From contig JAMOMX010000085.1 in assembly GCA_027066935.1 (NCBI GenBank), positions 1 to 16,418 of the forward strand: a stretch of DNA of 16,418 bases, written 5' to 3'. This document shows, one piece after another, positions 13,587 through 16,418 of this stretch (position 1 is its first letter; the number at the start of each line of letters is the position of its first letter). The DNA is from Sulfurimonas sp. Its GTDB lineage: Bacteria; Campylobacterota; Campylobacteria; Campylobacterales; Sulfurimonadaceae. The position numbers were made by a program, and so were the translations under genes. Below the pieces are notes generated by a model. The model made no database searches. It was not told where the DNA came from and was given only the letters and a program-made list of their open reading frames with translations.

Positions 13587-14465
13587 TTGTTTGGCTTTAT
13601 AAAAAAATCTCTTAGCAAAACTGCTGAAGCACTTAAAGCGATAGTGCCAAAAAAGAAAATCTTCTTTTTAAAAGATGAGATAGAAGATATTTTATTAGAA
13701 GCTGATGTTGAATATGCTTTAGTAGAGATTATTTTAAATGATATTCACCATAGAGATATAACCCGTGATATTTTACGCCCACTACTTATAAATACATTTA
13801 ATTATGCTTCATATAAAGAACCAGAGTTCAAAGCACCATTTGTTGAACTTATTGTTGGAGTTAATGGTGCTGGAAAAACAACAACTATCTCTAAGCTTGC
13901 TTCAAGATATAAAAGTGAAGGTAAACAAGTTATACTTGGTGCTGGTGATACTTTTCGTGCAGCAGCAATTGAGCAGCTTACACTTTGGGCAAATAAACTT
14001 GATATCCCTATAGTAGCTTCAAAACAAGGTCATGATAGTTCTGCTGTTGCATATGATACTATTGATTCTGCAAAAGCAAAAGGTTTTGATAATGTTATTA
14101 TAGATACAGCTGGACGATTACATACTCAAACAAACTTATCAAATGAGCTTAAAAAAATCAATCGTATTTGTGACAAAGCTCATCCAGGCTCACCACATAG
14201 AACAGTTCTAATTATAGATGGAACTCAAGGAAACTCTGCAATTGCGCAAGCAAAAGCATTTAATGAAATGATAGGAATTGATGGTATTATCATCACAAAA
14301 TTAGACGGAACAGCCAAAGGTGGCTCAATTTTTTCTATTGCTCACGCATTAGAGCTTCCTATACTTTATGTAGGTACTGGTGAACAACCAGAGAACCTAA
14401 CGCCATTTGACAAAGATGAATTTGTTGATGGTTTACTTGATGCTATATATGAAGAAGAAAAATAA
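13587..14465 (+). CDS. ftsY: Signal recognition particle receptor FtsY
   Basis: FtsY is the membrane-associated GTPase that receives ribosomes carried by Ffh and the SRP RNA and passes them to the Sec translocon. The 292-residue protein consists of the N domain (about 1-80) and G domain only, with GVNGAGKTTT (91-100), DTFRAAA (121-127), DTAGR (173-177) and TKLDGTAKGG (237-246). It has no long acidic A domain like E. coli FtsY; this short form is usual in the phylum, and the basic N-terminus (GFIKKSLSKTAEALKAI) probably serves for membrane contact. The start is TTG at 13587 with AAAAGGAGAC at 13571-13580, a strong site. It overlaps the helicase gene by one base (TAATG). Confidence 0.96.
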   Translation: MFGFIKKSLSKTAEALKAIVPKKKIFFLKDEIEDILLEADVEYALVEIILNDIHHRDITRDILRPLLINTFNYASYKEPEFKAPFVELIVGVNGAGKTTTISKLASRYKSEGKQVILGAGDTFRAAAIEQLTLWANKLDIPIVASKQGHDSSAVAYDTIDSAKAKGFDNVIIDTAGRLHTQTNLSNELKKINRICDKAHPGSPHRTVLIIDGTQGNSAIAQAKAFNEMIGIDGIIITKLDGTAKGGSIFSIAHALELPILYVGTGEQPENLTPFDKDEFVDGLLDAIYEEEK

Positions 14466-15709
14466 TGACATTTAAAGAACTGGGGCTTATAGAGCCTCTT
14501 TTACGCGCTATAAAAGATCAAGGTTATACAAAACCATCACCAATCCAAGAGAGAGCTATTCCTATAGTTTTAAGCAAAAAAGATGTATTAGCTGGTGCTC
14601 AAACAGGTACTGGTAAAACTGCTGGATTTACACTTCCACTCCTGCAAAATTTAAGTAAGCATCCTAAAAAAGGCAAAATACATGTTAGAGCATTAGTTTT
14701 AACACCTACTCGCGAACTTGCAGCTCAAGTTCAAGAGAGTATTTACACTTACGGTAAATATCTTCCTTTTAAATCAACTGTAATTTTTGGTGGTGTAAAG
14801 ATAAATCCTCAAATTACTATACTTCGCAAAGGTGTAGATATAGTAGTAGCTACCCCTGGACGTTTACTTGACCATATATCTCAAAAAACGATTGATTTAT
14901 CACATGTTGAATGTTTAATCCTTGATGAAGCTGATAGAATGTTAGATATGGGATTTATAAATGATATTAAAAAAGTATTAAATGTACTTCCTAAAAATCG
15001 TCAAACTTTACTTTTTTCAGCCACTTTTTCAAAAGATATAAAAAAGTTAGCAGATTCATTATTAAATAAACCAAAACTAATTGAAGTCGCACGCTCAAAT
15101 GCTTCGGCTGAGAGTATCAAACAAATTGTTCATCATGTAGATAAATTACGTAAAAGAGAACTTCTGACTCACCTTATAAATGAGGGTAATTGGTCACAAG
15201 TATTGGTTTTTACACGTACAAAACATGGCGCAAATAAACTCACCGCTCAACTAGATAAAGATGAAATTAGTGCAGCTGCAATACATGGAAATAAATCTCA
15301 AGCAGCGAGAACAAGGGCATTAAAAGAGTTCAAAGAAAATAAGATTAGAGTTTTAGTAGCTACTGATATTGCAGCTCGTGGTATAGATATAGATCAACTC
15401 CCCCATGTCATTAACTTTGAATTACCTAATGTCTCAGAAGACTACGTTCATAGAATAGGACGAACTGGTCGTGCTGGAAACAAGGGTGTAGCATGCTCAT
15501 TAGTATGTGTAGATGAGTTAGAGTTTTTAAAAGATATTGAAAAACTCATAAATAAAAATATTGAAAAAGTTACAGTTGCTGGGTTTGCGGTAGATAGGTC
15601 TATAAAAGCAGAACCAATTAATTTAGGTGGAAATAGACAAAAACAACCACGAAATTCTAATTCTAACTCCAGAAATCGTTCAAAAAACAGAAATAGAAAT
15701 AGGTCCTAA
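14465..15709 (+). CDS. rhlE: RhlE-type DEAD-box RNA helicase
   Basis: This ATP-dependent RNA helicase remodels RNA duplexes; RhlE-type proteins act in ribosome assembly and with the RNA decay machinery. The 414-residue protein has all the motifs: the Q motif region GYTKPSPIQ (20-28), AQTGTGKT (45-52), PTRELA (81-86), TPGR (130-133), DEAD (154-157), SAT (185-187), LVFTRTKHGAN (247-257), ATDIAARGID (299-308) and HRIGRTGRAG (329-338). The tail from about 380 is short, basic and asparagine/arginine-rich, as in RhlE proteins, and probably binds RNA without fixed structure. It starts one base inside the ftsY stop codon (TAATG), showing translational coupling. The RNase Y operon nearby suggests shared RNA work, but no direct link is shown. 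Confidence 0.93.
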   Translation: MTFKELGLIEPLLRAIKDQGYTKPSPIQERAIPIVLSKKDVLAGAQTGTGKTAGFTLPLLQNLSKHPKKGKIHVRALVLTPTRELAAQVQESIYTYGKYLPFKSTVIFGGVKINPQITILRKGVDIVVATPGRLLDHISQKTIDLSHVECLILDEADRMLDMGFINDIKKVLNVLPKNRQTLLFSATFSKDIKKLADSLLNKPKLIEVARSNASAESIKQIVHHVDKLRKRELLTHLINEGNWSQVLVFTRTKHGANKLTAQLDKDEISAAAIHGNKSQAARTRALKEFKENKIRVLVATDIAARGIDIDQLPHVINFELPNVSEDYVHRIGRTGRAGNKGVACSLVCVDELEFLKDIEKLINKNIEKVTVAGFAVDRSIKAEPINLGGNRQKQPRNSNSNSRNRSKNRNRNRS

Positions 15710-15713
15710 AAAG

Positions 15714-16082
15714 TTAGTCCCAATCATCAAATTTAGAGTTTGTATGTTTGTCTTTTTTATATCGCCTTGCATTTTTACTCTTATCTAGTTGATTTGAGCG
15801 ATATAAAAGATCCTCTTTAATGTCATCAACATTTTTTTCGCTATCTTTATACTCAATCATTTTTTTTACTAATTTTTGTAGATCTTGAAGTTCACCTTTG
15901 TAGAGTGGTAGCTCCTCTATTCTATTTAATAATTTTAAAGCACTATCTATCTTTTTGTTATAACCTTTTATAGTTAACTCTGGTGTGTTTAAAAAATACG
16001 ATACGATACTTTTATGAAATCGCTCTAATGCCCTAATATAACGGAGTCTTTGAGAGTTTTCAACTACTTTATTTGATGCCAT
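15714..16082 (-). CDS. Unrecognised small charged helical protein
   Basis: I do not recognise this 122-residue protein. It is mostly helical by composition: residues 10-30 are basic and aromatic (QRLRYIRALERFHKSIVSYF), 40-80 hold leucine/lysine/glutamate repeats suitable for a helical hairpin, and the last 25 residues are lysine-rich with an acidic end (FDDWD). There is no signal sequence or membrane helix, and no cysteine. It lies 4 bp from and convergent with the helicase gene, and divergent from the rhodanese gene. ATG at 16080-16082 with an AGG site about seven bases upstream, and a TATAAT on its own strand at 16112-16117. The coding call rests on length, codon use like its neighbours and start signals. 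Confidence 0.7.
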   Translation of the reverse strand: MASNKVVENSQRLRYIRALERFHKSIVSYFLNTPELTIKGYNKKIDSALKLLNRIEELPLYKGELQDLQKLVKKMIEYKDSEKNVDDIKEDLLYRSNQLDKSKNARRYKKDKHTNSKFDDWD

Positions 16083-16111
16083 TTTAAACCTATTATTTTA
16101 TTATTGATACT

Positions 16112-16121
16112 ATTATACAAT
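16112..16121. promoter_or_regulatory. Overlapping divergent -10 elements at the 122-residue/rhodanese gap
   Basis: ATTATACAAT reads as TATAAT on the minus strand (16112-16117, after TTG, serving the 122-residue gene) and TACAAT on the plus strand (16116-16121, serving the rhodanese gene). The hexamers overlap by two base pairs. The plus leader would be only about ten bases, which is short, so a plus-strand element slightly upstream (TACTAT, 16108-16113) is an alternative. Confidence 0.45.
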
Positions 16122-16138
16122 TATTCTTTGGAGATAAC

Positions 16139-16418
16139 TTGAAAAAAATACTATTTATAACCCTTCTTATGTGTGCAGCACTTTTTGCTGAAGTACTAAA
16201 AAATGAATACCCAACACAAAAACTTCTTAATGATAAAGTTCCAATTGTTGATATTAGAACATTACCTGAATGGGTAGAAACTGGACTGATACAAGGGGCT
16301 ATCCCTATCATGTTTTTTAACCAACAAGGTGGCTATAATGTAAATGCTTTTTTAACAGAGTTAAATAAAAAAGTAGATACTACAAAACCCTTTGCAATTA
16401 TTTGTCGGACTGGTAATC
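16139..16418 (+). CDS. Secreted rhodanese-domain protein, 3' end outside the window
   Basis: The visible 93 residues start at TTG (16139) with GGAG at 16130-16133. Residues 1-18 are a Sec signal peptide with a cut expected after LFA (15-17). The mature part reads PIVDIRTLPEWVETGLIQGAI (35-55), the first half of a single rhodanese domain, and ends in ICRTGN (88-93), which starts the active-site loop with catalytic C89. Rhodanese domains move sulfane sulfur through a cysteine persulfide. The protein is therefore a periplasmic single-domain rhodanese, in keeping with sulfur-metabolising Campylobacterota, but its substrate is unknown. The window ends inside the active-site loop, so total length and any further domain cannot be seen. 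Confidence 0.82.
   Translation, partial: MKKILFITLLMCAALFAEVLKNEYPTQKLLNDKVPIVDIRTLPEWVETGLIQGAIPIMFFNQQGGYNVNAFLTELNKKVDTTKPFAIICRTGN

Noticed and set aside
16093..16311. Open frame of 72 codons on the minus strand at the right end
   Set aside because: It covers the plus-strand rhodanese gene, which has a ribosome site, signal peptide and the CRTGN motif. The minus frame has no recognisable features and includes the promoter gap.
1..16418. CRISPR array, insertion sequence, prophage, toxin-antitoxin or defence system
   Set aside because: No spaced direct repeats, transposase, integrase, terminal inverted repeats or typical toxin, antitoxin or defence motifs were seen. Gene content and codon use look like native backbone.
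1..16418. tRNA, rRNA or SRP RNA genes
   Set aside because: No gap is longer than 169 bp and none holds a GTTCRANTC-type tRNA arm or other recognisable structural RNA. I read this by eye, so a small unusual RNA could be missed.

Overview
The window looks like chromosomal backbone of a Campylobacterota (Epsilonproteobacteria) species, most likely Sulfurimonas-like. The reasons are very AT-rich DNA, short intergenic gaps, frequent TTG/GTG starts, RNase Y in an organism that also makes lipid A (LpxK), a DUF2018 protein that resembles Helicobacter pylori HP0242, a short FtsY without the long acidic N-terminal domain, and a DUF2157-DUF4824 gene pair. This placement rests on recalled protein motifs, not on a search. 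I see no rRNA, tRNA, CRISPR array, insertion sequence, phage gene or plasmid function.

Layout. (1) 41-5040, minus strand: a tight six-gene operon read nadE - DegT-type aminotransferase - lpxK - argB - prmC - DUF4149 membrane protein. It mixes NAD, sugar-amine, lipid A, arginine and translation-termination genes, and five of its six genes start with TTG or GTG. (2) 5166-5759, plus: a single metallo-beta-lactamase-fold hydrolase. (3) 5782-7175, minus: cmoB (tRNA wobble uridine modification) and a hotdog thioesterase. (4) 7251-9956, plus: a cation diffusion facilitator followed by a DUF2157 multi-pass membrane protein and a DUF4824 anchored protein, apparently one transcript. (5) 9977-10225, minus: an 82-residue protein with a Cys/Gly/His tail, with a 169-bp upstream region that holds inverted repeats. 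(6) 10395-12867, minus: 5-formyltetrahydrofolate cyclo-ligase, RNase Y and a DUF2018 (knotted-dimer family) protein. (7) 12921-15709, plus: a thioredoxin-fold lipoprotein, a possible 28-codon ORF, ftsY and an RhlE-type DEAD-box helicase. (8) 15714-16082, minus: an unrecognised charged 122-residue protein. (9) 16139 to the window end, plus: a secreted rhodanese-domain protein, cut off by the window.

Most genes are conserved housekeeping functions in the envelope, cofactor metabolism, RNA turnover and modification, and membrane targeting. The parts that deserve a second look are small: the 28-codon ORF that abuts ftsY in the same frame, the same stop-start arrangement at the aminotransferase-lpxK junction, the Cys-rich 82-residue gene with a long structured leader, the CDF-DUF2157-DUF4824 operon, the RNase Y-DUF2018 pairing, and divergent promoters whose -10 elements overlap on opposite strands. 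I found no clear defence system or obviously new multi-gene machinery, and I do not claim one.
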